From positions 310,001 to 374,000 of the forward strand of contig JABVXU010000009.1 of the NCBI GenBank assembly GCA_013365365.1: a stretch of DNA of 64,000 nt, read 5' to 3'. Each line of letters begins with the position of its first letter. Position 1 is the stretch's first letter. Both the position numbers and the translations under genes were made by a program. Source of the DNA: Cruorifilaria tuberocauda (Eukaryota > Nematoda > Chromadorea > Rhabditida > Onchocercidae). Below the pieces are notes generated by a model that worked only from the letters and a program-made list of their open reading frames with translations, was not told the DNA's origin and did not search any database. Of this stretch, positions 1 through 12,770 are shown in pieces.

Positions 1-185
1 TCCCATTAAGTTTTATCGCTCCATGAATTAAAATTTCTATCAATAAAAGTGAATTTTATATTACTGCTTTGTTATTTGTCAACTGTATCCTAAATCTGAT
101 GTTCTAAATGGTTGATCTGATGTTAAATGAATGATTTTACAAATAAATAGCTTAGAACAACTAATGAATCAATTTATGGTCATAG

Positions 186-2403
186 ATTGAACCGAAACAT
201 GTCGATGTTAATGTGCACCCGACTAAATCTATTGTTTATTTTCTGGAACAAGATAATATTATTAGCTCTATTCAAGATGTAAGTTCTTTACTTGTTTTTT
301 TGTTTTTAAAATTTTATATTAGACTATTAGAATGTCATTCGATTTATATTAGATGTATATATTGCAGACATAAATTCTTTATTTTTTGAAGTTTATTTTA
401 AAACTGTTACAATTAAAATTATATTTCTCAGTATGTGGAAAACTTGATTCAAAGTTCGGCTGGCGATTGTGATGTACATCCGAAATTTCCATTGGTGATC
501 GACAGTATTGAAAACAGTTCGTCAAAATCAACTGATATGATGATTACCTCAGGTACAAACAAAAAGAAACTAACGATGCTCGTGTCAGAATCGCTGGGTG
601 GACCACCACCATCTTCAAAGCCTCCAAAAGTTTATCCTTACCAGGTTATATAGTTATAAATTTTCGTCGAATTTCTATAAATTTGCATTTATGTAACTCG
701 AAAGGAGAAATAAGTTTTCAAATTTTCTTAGCTGGTACGAACTGATGCGAGAGAGAGGCGTTTGGAAGAATTTGTCTCTAGCCAGTCACAAATTGTATCT
801 TCCTCATGTGTAACCTATGATATTACTTCGAGGTCACTTTTATAATGAACATCGTTGACCAAACCGATTGGTAGATTAAATAATGTTTTTCTGATGAGAA
901 ATTATATCTGTATATTTATATATGGTTGTATTTGGCGTACAATCGGGCTACCATAGAAAAATAATTGGAATGTGATCGCTGAATAAAAATTATTTTAAAC
1001 TCTCAGTTTTCAAGGCCTGTTTCGATTACTTGTAGATGATTTGAATTAAATTTTGAAATTGTTCCCCATATAAGAAAGTTCGAATAAGATTTGAAAATCT
1101 GATTAAACGTAAATTTATCTCAAGATTTGCTCAATCTATTTAGCGCAAAATCGTCAGATGATAGTGAATGGCGCAAATTTGAGTTTGAATCACTGAAAAA
1201 TATGAAGAAAGCGCTTTGTACAACAGCTTCTGTCAGTTTACGTTCGCTGTTCAAAAATCACATATATGTTGGAGCCGTGAGTGTTGATCAGGTTCTTATA
1301 CAGCATTCAACATCAGTTTACTTGGTAGATGCTCAAAATTGTTTGCGGAATTTCTTTTATCAGGTAAATTTTCTATAAGCGAGTTTTAATAAACGGAAAT
1401 TAATAGATTGAAATTTTGGCGAGTAACGGCGGTGTGGTGATTAATGTTTTCTGATATTTAAAACTGTTTTCTTTGTTGTGTTAATGCTGAAGAAGCAATT
1501 TATCATTGGTACTCGCTGTTCAAAAATTAACTTGTCGATTAGTAGTTTTTGAGTTTCCATGAGCAATAATGCATATCAATACTACTATCTTAGTAATAAT
1601 ATCATATTAATAAAGGCAATTGAGATTTCTTTTAACTTTCTAAATTTTTTTTCTAAAGTTCTTTCTAAATTTTATTTTCTAGCTATGATACCCTCAATTG
1701 CAGATTCTCGTTCTTTCTTTCGGTAATTTTGGATCATATAAACTAAGCGAATGCGCACCATTAGCCGAACTGTTGCGCATCGCTGATAGTAACTTATCTG
1801 CGACAGAAGCCCAGCAGAAAGCAGCTATCGTTATTGAAAATCGTGCAATGTTGGATGATTATTTCTGTTTGTCTATTACGGAGAATGGAAATCTTGATTC
1901 CATCCCGTCTTTAGTTGATGGATTTATTCCGCAGTTAGAATCCCTTCCTCAGTTGATACTAACTTTAGCAAACGACATTATGTGGGATGATGTTAGTTTT
2001 AATATTGCTTGGGATGTTTAAATCCAGCAAATTTATCCTTGTAACATTAATATAAGCCTTTTAGAATTTTAATTCCAAATGTCATAACTTAAATAATAAA
2101 GTGTGGTGATGAAGTTAGAAGTTATACAAATTTAGAAGATTAAGCCTATTGTACTTTCAGGAGCAAACGTGTTTTGAACAGATTTGTTGGGCGTTATCGG
2201 AATTCTTCTGTCTTAAAAAAGAATTCTGTAATGGCGAAGCGATTTCGAGTTTGTGTAATGAAAGGCTGTCCTGGAAGAATGCCTACCAAGATATTCTATT
2301 TCCTGCGTTAAAAGTCAATTTTTTACCGTCACAGAAATTAATATCTTCCCTACGTCGAATTGCTGATTTGCACGACTTGTATAAAGTTTTTGAAAGATGT
2401 TAA
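186..2403 (+). CDS. mlh-1: DNA mismatch repair protein MLH1, 3' half (5' part outside window)
   Basis: MLH1 pairs with PMS2-type partners as MutL-alpha, acting in the nucleus after MutS recognises a mismatch. Six exons join in phase: 186-278, 432-644, 732-807, 1125-1363, 1704-2015 and 2161-2403. The first carries the conserved DVNVHPTK motif that closes the N-terminal GHKL/S5-like half. Exons 2-3 are the variable linker. Exons 4-6 form the C-terminal dimerisation domain: FFYQ-ILVLSFGNFG, the APLAELL helix, ENGNLDSIP, then the ending DLYKVFERC. That terminal FERC is the hallmark MLH1 C-terminus, which contributes to the endonuclease site of the heterodimer. The exon 3 end uses a GTGTAA donor at 808 because only this phase opens exon 4; a later donor at 833 gives a stop. 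The ATPase exons lie left of the window. The gene converges with the next one across 113 bp. Confidence 0.95.
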
Positions 2404-2516
2404 TTTTTTTGTGAAGACTTTCACATGAAAGAAGAAAAACATTTGCAAATTATTTGGAATTAGTGAAGACAATAAAGTCCTGATTCATGTTAATTTATTT
2501 TTCTAATAGACAGTCA

Positions 2517-5500
2517 TTATTCATTCACTGTTTTGCTGCTGGTTTCTGTCTGATTATCGCAACATAAAGTGACCAGTAAAATGGGTAGTACAAAAAGTCC
2601 ATGTAACAAAGCTAAACCTACATCCAGAAAGACTGTTTTAGCAAATGCTAAAATTGCATAAGTTGGAACAAAAACAAGCGGTAGCATGCACAGTACCGTT
2701 GATATACCTGCCTGTAAATTAAAATTTCTATTATCGGAACCACACAATAAAATCTATTTTGAAGTTTAAATTTTCTTCATGAGATTAATTTCAAAACAGG
2801 TTAAATCCAAAAAATTTAGGGAATTCAATCGAAGTAGCTTAAATAATATATATGTTATTTGGCAGCTAACGTGAGAGATTCTGGTTCAAGTTTAAGAGTT
2901 GTTTATTTTTACTAGTTAATTAATAGCAATTTAATCTGCATTAAAAGAATAGCTAGAAATTTCTACCTGAAGCATGGGACCGCACATTTCCCGGAAACTT
3001 TGTTTAATTCGTTCTTCTCGGCCACCAGTCAGTTTGCAAAACTTGTATGCAATATGAGCGGTGTAGTCAACACTAAATCCGGTTGCAATAAGTACATCAA
3101 CCATTGTTACAGGATCCATATCTGCTCCCCACCATGATAATGAACCAACTAGTGCTGGAATAGTTTTTTACTTCCAAATTCTTTTTTAATTTCATCTCAT
3201 CGATTTGTTACCATTCAAAATTTAAAATTTCACAATAACTTACTAAAACAAATGGATGAAATCGTAAAACTAATAATTAGTACGCCACTTTTGCTGCCAA
3301 TGAAAAATAGGCATACGATTGCCATACAAATAACCGTAACAGTAATTGATCCGATAAGATCCTTTTTTGCAGTTAGTATCAAATCCAGCACAGCCGAATC
3401 GCCATCATAAACAGTGGCATTGAAACGTGGATAATTACGGAAAACCGTACGACATGCATCTACATATTCGGCACGATTAGACCATTCAGACATATTTCGT
3501 GCTGTTGCTGTTATTATAAATGATACCAACTTCTGCTCACCTCTGAAAAAAAAATTTTAATTTAATATTTGCGAAATTCAATCTCACTAAATCTTTTTTA
3601 TTCTCTATGACTGTGAATTCATTTGGCAAGATTTCCTACAAATCTTTTTTCCTTTTCTGAACCCTCTGATCATTTATTATTGCTGACCCTTGCAATCTTA
3701 ATCTTTTCTCATAAAGCAACTAAATAATAAGCTGTGCTCTTCATGATCCCACTGATGTTTTTTTGCTTTTCTTTTGCAAGAATTCTCTTTTTGAAGATTA
3801 AAATATCTTAGACTATTTATGATACTATAACCGATGATATCAACTTATTGCAAGCTTAGATCATCTTTATCATAAGCTTAATTCACTGTGTAATACTTTT
3901 TTACGCTTAATTAACTATCTTTAATTTCATATTAACAATCGTTTAAAATTATAACAAACTTTTCATCGATTCTCGTTTTGATGAATGGTGGGTTATGGAT
4001 GTGATCCAGAAACATCGGTAAATTATCATATGATGGTTTGAAATCTTTTTGATCTCCTATACCTAACATATTAAAAAAATTGTATATTTTACGATCAAAA
4101 TCCTCATATGTTTGCAAAAAGATCATCGTTCGATTGGCTCCATAACTGTTGGGTATCGCTTCCAAATTCCTTATCATATCATAAAACTCATTATACTGAA
4201 ACTATATGGAACTAGAACTGAATGGTTCACTTGAATAGTTTACTTGAAAATAATTTCAATTTTATGTTTCGGGAATTTATTTTCCCTGCCAGTTAGTCAA
4301 ACACAATTCTATATCATAATTGACTTCAATTATTTTCTAACATTAATATTCCTCTCACGTTTACTTCAATTATTTACTCAAAAATAATTGAAGTAAACGT
4401 GAGAGGAATATTAATGTTAGAAAATTTTTAGAAAATCACTTGATCTTAACTAAATTTGTAACAGAAAAGAGACACACTTCTGTCGAATCGCTAATGTTTG
4501 GTGGCTTATTAATAACAACTTGAAGTGGGAAAAATTCATCGAAAACATGTCTGAAAATAATATAACAATTTTATGTTTTACGGATAAAAAATGAAAACAA
4601 TGAAACAATAGTCTATCAAATGAGACTGAAAGTCGGAAGCGTTTATAAAAGCCTGAGCACCTTTTGTCTATTTAATATCTAAGCTAGTTTTGCCAGACAT
4701 AGTTTATATAATTTCAGGAAAACATTTGAAGTTAAGAAATTGAAATTTGATAAAAAAAGGTCTCTAAAACTTTGAGATCTTTTGAGCAAAAATTATAATT
4801 AGGTTCATGATAAGCACACCGAAGGATAACAAATGAATTTGTAGATATCGAATCAGTTGGAAATGCCTTTGCAGGTTCAAAAGTTGATTTCATTTTCATA
4901 ACTCCTACTGATGCCGACGAATATAATATTGCCAATATGATTACTGCAATAATTCGACCCTTCCACGAACATATCAGTTTGCTATAACTTATCAAACAGT
5001 GTTCGCCAAGCTACAATTGATTCATTGATTATCAAAAGTTAGGTAAATTTTTTAATTCTGTCTCGAAAATTGATAACTGATTAGAAGATCATTAGAGACT
5101 TGTTTACTATCGATTTGCAGCAAATTGGGATAATGAATGATTGAAAATAAAAAAATGGAAAGAGCTGGTGATAAAATAAACTTATTCATTGGTAGGAAAG
5201 AAAGTTCTAGTCCGTAAAATAACCACGGTCAATTATAAGTATCTGGTGTTGGGAAAACCGAAACTATTTTATGACCATAGTATATATATTCAAGAATTTT
5301 ATTTTTCGAAATCTATGTTGATGAAATTTTTATGTCGAATAATATCCGTGAAATGGTCATTGATCAATTATCAGTGTCTGAACTTGTTTCTAACTTCTTT
5401 TTAACCAGCAGTAACTCTATTTTATTGTCAGTTCTTTCCAACTTCTTGTTTTCAATCATTCATCATCTCAATTTACTGCAAATGATCACGAACAATTAAT

Positions 5501-8500
5501 TTCTATTTTGCTATTAGCGGTTTTCAATTTTTTGTTTTCAAATTTATATGTTAAGATCATATATCAAGATTGTTCACTATACTAGTTGATCAGCAACCAC
5601 CGACTAACTTAGCATACATAGTAACTTACTTCATTACTGAAAAATATCATCAGATTATCATGATCTATTAGCTACTTTCTGCTGAACTACACTCATCACC
5701 AACCCTTCCATCCAAATCAAATAACCTGTATTTCAACCATCAACAAAAAGAGGAAATCTTCATTAACCAATGGTCACTAATCTTCACTCAGTGAATTCAC
5801 AAATTCCCTTATTAGTGAAACAACTTTATTTGGTTGTTCGAATCAAACTTTCACGATAATTTTAATTGAAAACACAATAAGGAGAAGAAGGGAAAGATTA
5901 AATTCTCTTTTCATATTTGCAAATCTCTTACTTCATTTTTCGGTACTTTTTTCACCATCACGTAACTATTTTCTGATTTATCAGCCAGATAAAGAATTGG
6001 TGCCAAAAGTGTGAATGTGAAAATATAATCAAATAAACAAGCGAATGATGTACATAGACAGAATAAACTCATCTAAAAGTTTAAGAATATAAATTGTTTA
6101 AATATTAATTCTTCAACATTTCATTTTATGCTATATTTAATTTAAAACTGAAATGAGAAGTCCCAAAATAGTTGGTAAACCTCTGATGGTTGCAGACATA
6201 AAAATTACTTTGGAGGGATCTTTTCTCTTTTTGGGGTTTGAAGAACGTTTACAATAGACAAACATGACAAACTCAATTATATCAAATTTTCTTCAAACTG
6301 ATATGTGACAGACGATACAAACGAAATATGAGAAAAACAATTGCTCCATTAAATCTTAGTTTTCATTAAGCCATTAATGATTTAAAATGAACGATGATAA
6401 GTTCCCTATGATATAGCAAATTTTTTGGCTTCAGTTCCGGGGAAGAAAAAGAGAAATGATAAAAGAATTGCAAGCAAGAGAATATTCGGAGAGTGAAAGC
6501 TTACCTGTGGTGTTGGAGTTAAATAACCAATACCAAAAGCAATCAGATTGGTTATGGATGTAATGCTAACTGATGGTCCAATTTCAATAAAAACTTGTGT
6601 TAATCTCTCGGTTCGAGATGCTATAGACTTCAAGCGAGACCATGTCTGGATCATAATAAATGCATCGTCCACTCCTACAACTCGTTTAAAATTTAATTCT
6701 ACTATTTAAACTCCCACATTTCTTACACACATATCATCATGTCGCACTCTATTTCGCTGTTTACGCCGTGAAGTGATTTTTGTTCGAAGAACTTGCGCTC
6801 TTGCGATATTCAGAAATTTTGTTGCTGCTTGAATAGAACCATTGGCAAATAATAAACTACCAATACAATTTCACCAATTGTTCACTTCTGAATGATTGCA
6901 GCGAGGTTATAAAAAAATTCTAATCAGTGCTAAAAGATCACTTCCCTCGAAATTAAAATTAGGAACTGCGAAATAAAAAATGGTACTAGTGCATGAAAAA
7001 TCTTCGGATTTATTTCTATTTCTAGAAATTTTGTGGGAGCTTGATGCTGAACCAAATATCCACGTAGAATGAAGTATCGATCGGTTGTTATTTTTTTACC
7101 AAATTTCCAGACTCTCGAGAATTTTTTGTTTCTTCGAAAACTAAACTCTAAAAATAAATTAACTGATAAAAACAAACATACCAATTCCAAGAATCAGAAA
7201 TGGTGTGACACACATCATAGAATAAATTGGTAATCGTAGTAAGGAAATAATACCAAAGGATGCGATCGCAGCCAGAAGTGGGGAAAATATGGTGGCAAAA
7301 ACGATGGGAGGAAGAAGACGTAGTTCCATTTTGTGCCATACAACAAGAAATACAAAACAGATTAGGAAAAGGAATCCAATTGTCATTAGTTTTGTCGCCT
7401 AGAAGTATCCATTTTATCAAGCAATATTTTCAATGTAACAAAATGCTTCACGTAGTGAAGACCGAAATTTTAGCACAAAACGAGAGAGATTTCAAAAACT
7501 TCCATCAGGCAATCAAGACAAAACAGTTATTGAAGTGATTTCAACGATGAATGAAATTTCGAAAAATCCGAACATTTAAACTGATCAGTTTATGTCATTG
7601 TTTCATGTTCAAGAATTATTTTTGAATGAAACATCCTAACTGTAAATTTTTACTTGATAAGCGCCCCGGATCATTTCACGGTTTGCAATTTCATCGCCAA
7701 AAATATTGAAATTAATCCATTTGGTGACATTTTTCTTTATAGACATTTCGAACAGTGTAGTTGTAACGTTTTGAAAAATCTTAAGTTTACGTGGATTATC
7801 AACGTTGGCTAAGTGCCAGAACATAATTGTTCCTACTTTTGTTATCGTGGATCGATTCTGGAATACGTGATCTGGAAAATGGTCTAAGTTTTTGACTTAT
7901 AAAACAAAATTTTTCTCCAGTGGTTCTCTCCTTGGAAAACAATCATAGAAATGTTCATTATTAAATGTAAAAAAAAATTAACGAAAGGATTTATTTAATC
8001 AGTTAAAAAACGGAAACATTGCCGGAAGTTTGTACACCGAACAGATTTGAGCCAAGAAACAATTTCTGTCCAAATATCGTTGATATAGGAAAAGCAAATA
8101 TAGCACCTTTGTCGTAATCAGTGTTATTCTCATGTTTCGTGAATTCATTCTAAAATTACTTTTCCCATTAATTATTCTTTTGCCTTCATTTCTATCCATT
8201 CTTTCTTTACCATGCATTGAGATGCAAGAAGAAATAATATGCTTATCTTCTGTTATTTTGTTTCGGTTGAAAACATTCAGTCCGACAGAACGTTTAAAAT
8301 TGTAATTAAACAGCTCCATTAAATAAATTGTGATTTTATGCAATGTCAAATGAATTCCCTTCACTTGTTACCAAGAAGGTATTACCCAGAAAAGATTGAC
8401 TGGTGCATTAATACCACAAAATGGATGGCAGATTGGTACGTTGAAATATTTGGTGTTATTCAATACATCAGTCATTATTCGATTTATTTGATACATTTCT

Positions 8501-10055
8501 TCAATATGATTTTCACGTAACATAGTTCCGCCATCTTTTGCATAAAATATGATGAAAGTTCTTTGAGGAACGCTAGCAATTTCATAAAACTGCTTGTATA
8601 TTTCTTCTTCTCTGTAAGAGTTTTTTCTTTGATGAAATAAATTATGAATGGTGTTTGATGTCATCACAAAAAATGATATTTCAGTCAAACAACATGCAGT
8701 GAAAATTTTTAAATTATTCTTAAAAGAGAGAAATAGATTTTCACCGAATGAAATAATACCATTGCTTCTAAAATTTTTTGCAAGAACATTTGAAGCTAAA
8801 CTTCACTCTCAAAACAATTGATAACAATTTTCCAAAGTGTGACACTAGGGGAAAATTTTCAATACCATTTATTGATTATTCTCAGTATTGTTGTTTTTAA
8901 AAGATTTTTATGAATTTTTCTTTTTGAAGGAATCTGTGATTTCAAAAGAATAACTTGTTTAAATGATGAAAGCTCATGTAGTTAGATGAAAACGAAGAAT
9001 ATTACTATTTAATTATATGGATTTAATCATATTTGGTCAATCGAATGTTTTAAAAATTTTTTTTAGGAAAAATATCTTCATCTACTCAGAATATTTGACT
9101 AAGTACTTCAGATATTTGTCTAAATCTAAATTTAATCTTGGATTAATGCAGTATTTGATTTTTGCATTAACCCTATTTGCTATTGAAAAATATACTTTAA
9201 CTGTTCAAAAAAATTAACAGATTCTCTTTCCAATGACTCTTATGTTATTGAGTACTGAAAGTCACTTAGTAATATATCATACGTCAGATGAAAAAAATCC
9301 ATTTATCCTCCAACCTTTATCAGAAATTAGGAACAATTGTTCAATTCTAAAATCAAATTCAAAGCTATTACTCTCTTATATTATTTCTCTTTTAAATACC
9401 TCATTTGAAAAAGGTGTAAGTAGTTCTTTCAATCACTCTACTTCATTAGCCAGTTAATAATGAAAATGTGGCAGAAGTTAACAGCATGATCTCACTAATA
9501 TTGATTTCAGTGATAAAGCAACCTAGCTGCTCTTGACTTGGGTGGTGAGAAGCTGCGTCGTATGTCATCCTCTAAAGTTGAATTAAACAATGAAAATGAC
9601 AGAAATGTTGAGAATAGAAGTGTTGCAAGAAGGAAATAGCGCGGATATGTTGCGACTTTGATGGCAATCTGTCGATTAACTCGGTCGTATATATGTCTGG
9701 AATTAATTTATAAATTCATTTTGATCGAAGTTATTTGTGGTAGACTAAAATTGTAAAAGTGTTTAACAAGTATCAAATAATATATATAAATATTTATGAT
9801 TTTATGTAATTCTTGAACTGCATTTTTAAAACATCAGTATTGATTTTTTACCAGAAGCTTTCGAAGGTTCGCAAGAGAGGGGAATTATCACAAGTTCTAC
9901 TGAATAAATAATGAATTTATAAGATTCTTTGTTAGAATCATCCGAAAATTTGAACTCAAGGAATTCAGTCAATTAATTTGATAAATCGATTTACAATTCA
10001 AATAATGATTAATAGAAATAAATCGATAAAAAGAAACGAACAATACTCACTCCAT
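2517..10055 (-). CDS. Patched-related (PTR) family sterol-sensing-domain membrane protein
   Basis: Nematode PTR proteins are RND-type membrane proteins with about 12 helices, linked to sterol/Hedgehog-like biology, moulting and trafficking; substrate unknown here. Exons in phase: 10051-10055 (ATG plus two bases), 9523-9696 (first helix after YPRYFLLATLLF), 8386-8611, 8038-8149 and 7654-7871 (first ectodomain, with ICHPFCGINAPVNLFW and FPISTIFGQKLFLGSNLFG). Next is about 7182-7398 (helices 2-3), then the GVDDAFIMIQTWSR exon (about 6515-6678) of the sterol-sensing/RND core and a helix exon (about 5935-6072). Helix 7 is at 4820-4985, the second ectodomain at about 4460-4550, 3960-4190 and 3400-3530, and helices 8-12 follow with GFSVDYTAHIAYKF (2960-3170). 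The last exon ends at 2517 after a final hydrophobic helix. The two Asp-containing motifs (GVDDAF, GFSVDYT) are those expected in helices 4 and 10. The start is chosen because a TTCCAG acceptor lies 7 bases upstream and the GTGAGT donor phase fits. Exact orthologue not determined. Confidence 0.88.
4332..4425. repeat. Perfect 44-bp inverted repeat (hairpin) in a PTR intron
   Basis: Positions 4332-4375 are the exact reverse complement of 4382-4425, with a 6-base spacer. It sits in the intron between the two ectodomain-2 exons of the PTR gene. In transcript it would fold into a near-continuous 44-bp stem. It could be a small foldback element or a recent local inverted duplication. Confidence 0.95.
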
Positions 10056-10070
10056 CAGAATTCTGGAATA
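10056..10070 (-). promoter_or_regulatory. Candidate spliced-leader acceptor of the PTR gene
   Basis: Read on the minus strand, TATTCCAG ends 7 bases before the ATG at 10055. Only five coding bases follow before a GTGAGT donor. An acceptor this close to the start with no upstream partner donor in sight fits trans-splicing; this is an inference. Confidence 0.5.
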
Positions 10071-10548
10071 AGACCAAATATCAAAAATGCAAAGTATTGA
10101 ATTCAAATCGCGTGTGAAATATAGATAGTAGGTTTCGTCCAAGCAGAAGAGATTGTTATTAAAAAATTACAATACCGTGTCAATGTTTTTCCTTACTAAT
10201 AAAAGATATTGTTTTTTTTGTAAAAAAATTATCCAACAGCGCAGCATATATCTTTACGTCACCGTCTCTATCAATGTCGATTAACACATTGAAATTTTAT
10301 GGGCCACGATGGAAAATTGTTGATAGATTATTTGTGTCGTTACCTCTAGGAGACGGTATACACGTTGTAATTCTTCACGTTTGCAAACACGTCGAGTACA
10401 TTAAGAGGATAAATTTATATTAGTTGAGATAAGAATTTGTCTTCACTTTATTGGGTATTCTGAGTACATAGTTCTTGAGGAAATATAACAGTGAAATAGC
10501 AAAGAATTTCAGTAATTACTTCTAATTAACATTATTTGACTTCGTTTT

Positions 10549-10679
10549 CAGAAACTGAAAGTAAGTGGAAATACGGCCAATTTAAAAGCGCACTGAGAAT
10601 TGTTGAAAGCAAGATCGAGTTCGAAATTCAACATGACATAAAAGGAGATGGAAGGAAAGTTAGCTGAAGTTTTTCCTTG
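10549..10679. repeat. Direct repeat copy A (about 131 bp)
   Basis: This copy matches 10870-11002 along its length with scattered substitutions and small indels. Shared blocks include AGAAACTG, ACGGCCAATTTAAA, and a TTGAAA/CTGAAA..ATCGA run followed by GACATAAAA. Copy spacing is 321 bp start to start. Neither copy has a conserved reading frame across both copies, so it is probably a non-coding repeat or fossil element. Confidence 0.75.
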
Positions 10680-10869
10680 GAAAAAAATTTCACTTACAGG
10701 TAAAATTTTAAATTGAAAAATATTGAAATGAACGTCGATGGAGATGAAATGATCGGACGGGTTCTTTATTGGTATGCAATCCATGAAATGTTATTAAAGA
10801 TCAGCCGAGAAACAGCGACAGTAACTGGTCCCATATTTTTTGGTTAGAAAGAAAATTTACGAATTATTT

Positions 10870-11002
10870 CAGAAACTGGAAATAGATTGAAAACACGGCC
10901 AATTTAAAGGCACAATGAGAACTGCTGAAAGGAGGATCGATTTTGAAATTCGATGACATAAAAAGAGACAGAAGAGAAGTCCAGTTGAAAATTTTTTCGT
11001 TG
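10870..11002. repeat. Direct repeat copy B (about 133 bp)
   Basis: Second copy of the repeat at 10549-10679. It starts with the same CAGAAACTG and keeps the CGGCCAATTTAAA block and the GACATAAAA block. Its plus-strand frame is closed by an early stop where copy A is open. Confidence 0.75.
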
Positions 11003-12770
11003 TAATGTTTTAAAATTCATCCTAATACATGTTTTTTTCTTTACTTACGAACGCTGAAATCTAAAATAAACTAAATAGTTGGATATTTTTACCACTGTCG
11101 ACTTTTGTTTCGGAAGAAATTTTATCTCTTCGTACCTGGTACTGGTCAATAATTAATCGAAGTGTAAGAAAAAAACGAATGAGCATAATGCACAGACATA
11201 TATGGTATATTTAATATTGTGAATTTTTCTGAGGAAGTTACATTATTTTCTTCATCTACACTTTTTTTTATCACCGATTATCCAAAATTCTGGAAAGTCA
11301 TATTCAATTCTAAAATTTACAGTTGAATGATTATTTTGAAAGATTCTTCCAAAACAGAGTATAAAGAAGAGGAAACAAAAAAACAAAAAGACATCAATTT
11401 TTAAATAGCTTTTCGAATATTTCGATCATTTAAAAAAACCGTTCGTAAGTGGTTAAATCAGCTGAAATAATTGCTTCATGGGTGAAGGATTAGATGAACA
11501 AGTGGACGAATGGACAACAAGCAACAAGCAGTTCATTCCATAAGTTTTAATTCTTTGCATCATATTTCAAAATTTTCGATTGAATCAGTATTAATCTTTT
11601 CTTTCCGCTATTGAAAGATTATTGGTTAAGTGGAAATAAAGTAAGAAATCGGATCTTCTAACTCAACTCGACTAAATTAGCCTCAAATTTGCCAATCAGT
11701 CATCAATCCTGCAATACTTCTGACAATGAAAAGAAATTTAATTTATATTTAACCCATTTGAATTATGCCGTCATTCTTCGATTGCTGTGTTAATTGTCAT
11801 CGTATTGGATCAAGAACCAATATTCTCCAATACTTCTTCTTCCTGAACTACGCAAACTTATCAAGAGACTAACGGCCAAATTCCTCTCAAATTTTCTTTC
11901 GATAAGGGAAGAGAAGAAAGATCTAATTTACAGGAATTATTTTTTGAAAAATAAGAATTTACTTAACTAAATCAAAGTCTTTCGATAGAAATTGCTATTA
12001 TAACTAATGGATGGCATATAACTAGCTAACTAAAACGCATTTCAAGAAGCTTTTGCTTTTTTAAACTTTTTAAGCAAATAAATGAAGAATTAAAATAATT
12101 AAAAATAATGCCGGGAAATTAAAGTAATTAAACAGATAAATAAAGAATAAAGAAAGAGAAAAATTTCCAACAACAAAGTAAAGCTATATGACAACTTGAG
12201 AAATGAGTAATCGTTATAACGGAACATCATTACACTCAACTCTAATTTTATTTTACTCCACTCTCTCTGCTTTACTCAATTCTTTTATGATGAATTGATT
12301 GACATCAATTTCATAAATCCGGTCAGCAGATGTACTTATTATTACTTGCTTCTAACGATAATTACTTGATACTGTCGTGTCTTATCTTTCCAATGAAATT
12401 CAAAATTTTAAAAACATGAAAATGAAATCCGAAGTTTGTGAATCAGTTACAAATTATCATTTAAAAGCACTAATTATCAAGCTTTCTGACTTATTACTAG
12501 AGCCTTTTGAATATGGAAAAGACGAAGCTTACAACTATTTCAAATTGAGATTACATTCCATACTTTCCATATAAAAAAATCCGTGTTTGGCAACATGATT
12601 CATTTGATTTCCAAACTATGGTATATGGGACTTGCAAGCTTAAGATATCGAAATAGACATATCAATATGAGTCATTCTGAAACTACAATTGAAATGAGCA
12701 TTAAATGCTTCTTCCTTAATAAAAGACAGAGATGACGAAACAGACTCGAATTATCCGTATTATCAACCAT

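Larger units (their letters stand above)
10071..12770. other. Gene-poor intergenic region upstream of PTR
   Basis: No gene is recognised in these 2.7 kb. A plus-strand frame stays open over about 10160-10423 but has no family likeness. A diverged direct repeat lies at 10549-11002. A 65-codon AT-rich open frame at 12377-12574 (+) has no recognisable motif. The rest is AT-rich sequence with short homopolymer runs. It should contain the PTR promoter and the 3' flank of the RING gene. Confidence 0.6.

Noticed and set aside
833..840. GTCACT as the donor of the third visible mlh-1 exon
   Set aside because: It gives a phase that meets a stop at the start of the next exon; GTGTAA at 808 keeps frame.
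5836..5860. GTTCGAATC-like box suggesting a tRNA T-arm
   Set aside because: No A box, acceptor stem or anticodon arm could be found at the required spacing.
8368..8688. The whole 106-codon minus open frame as one PTR exon
   Set aside because: A CTCTTACAG acceptor ends at 8612 and the previous exon's last two bases complete the codon exactly, so the upstream part is intron.
9520..9652. Plus-strand open frame beginning NLAALDLGGEKLRRMS
   Set aside because: It is the antisense of the PTR exon at 9523-9696, whose minus-strand frame joins in exact phase on both sides.
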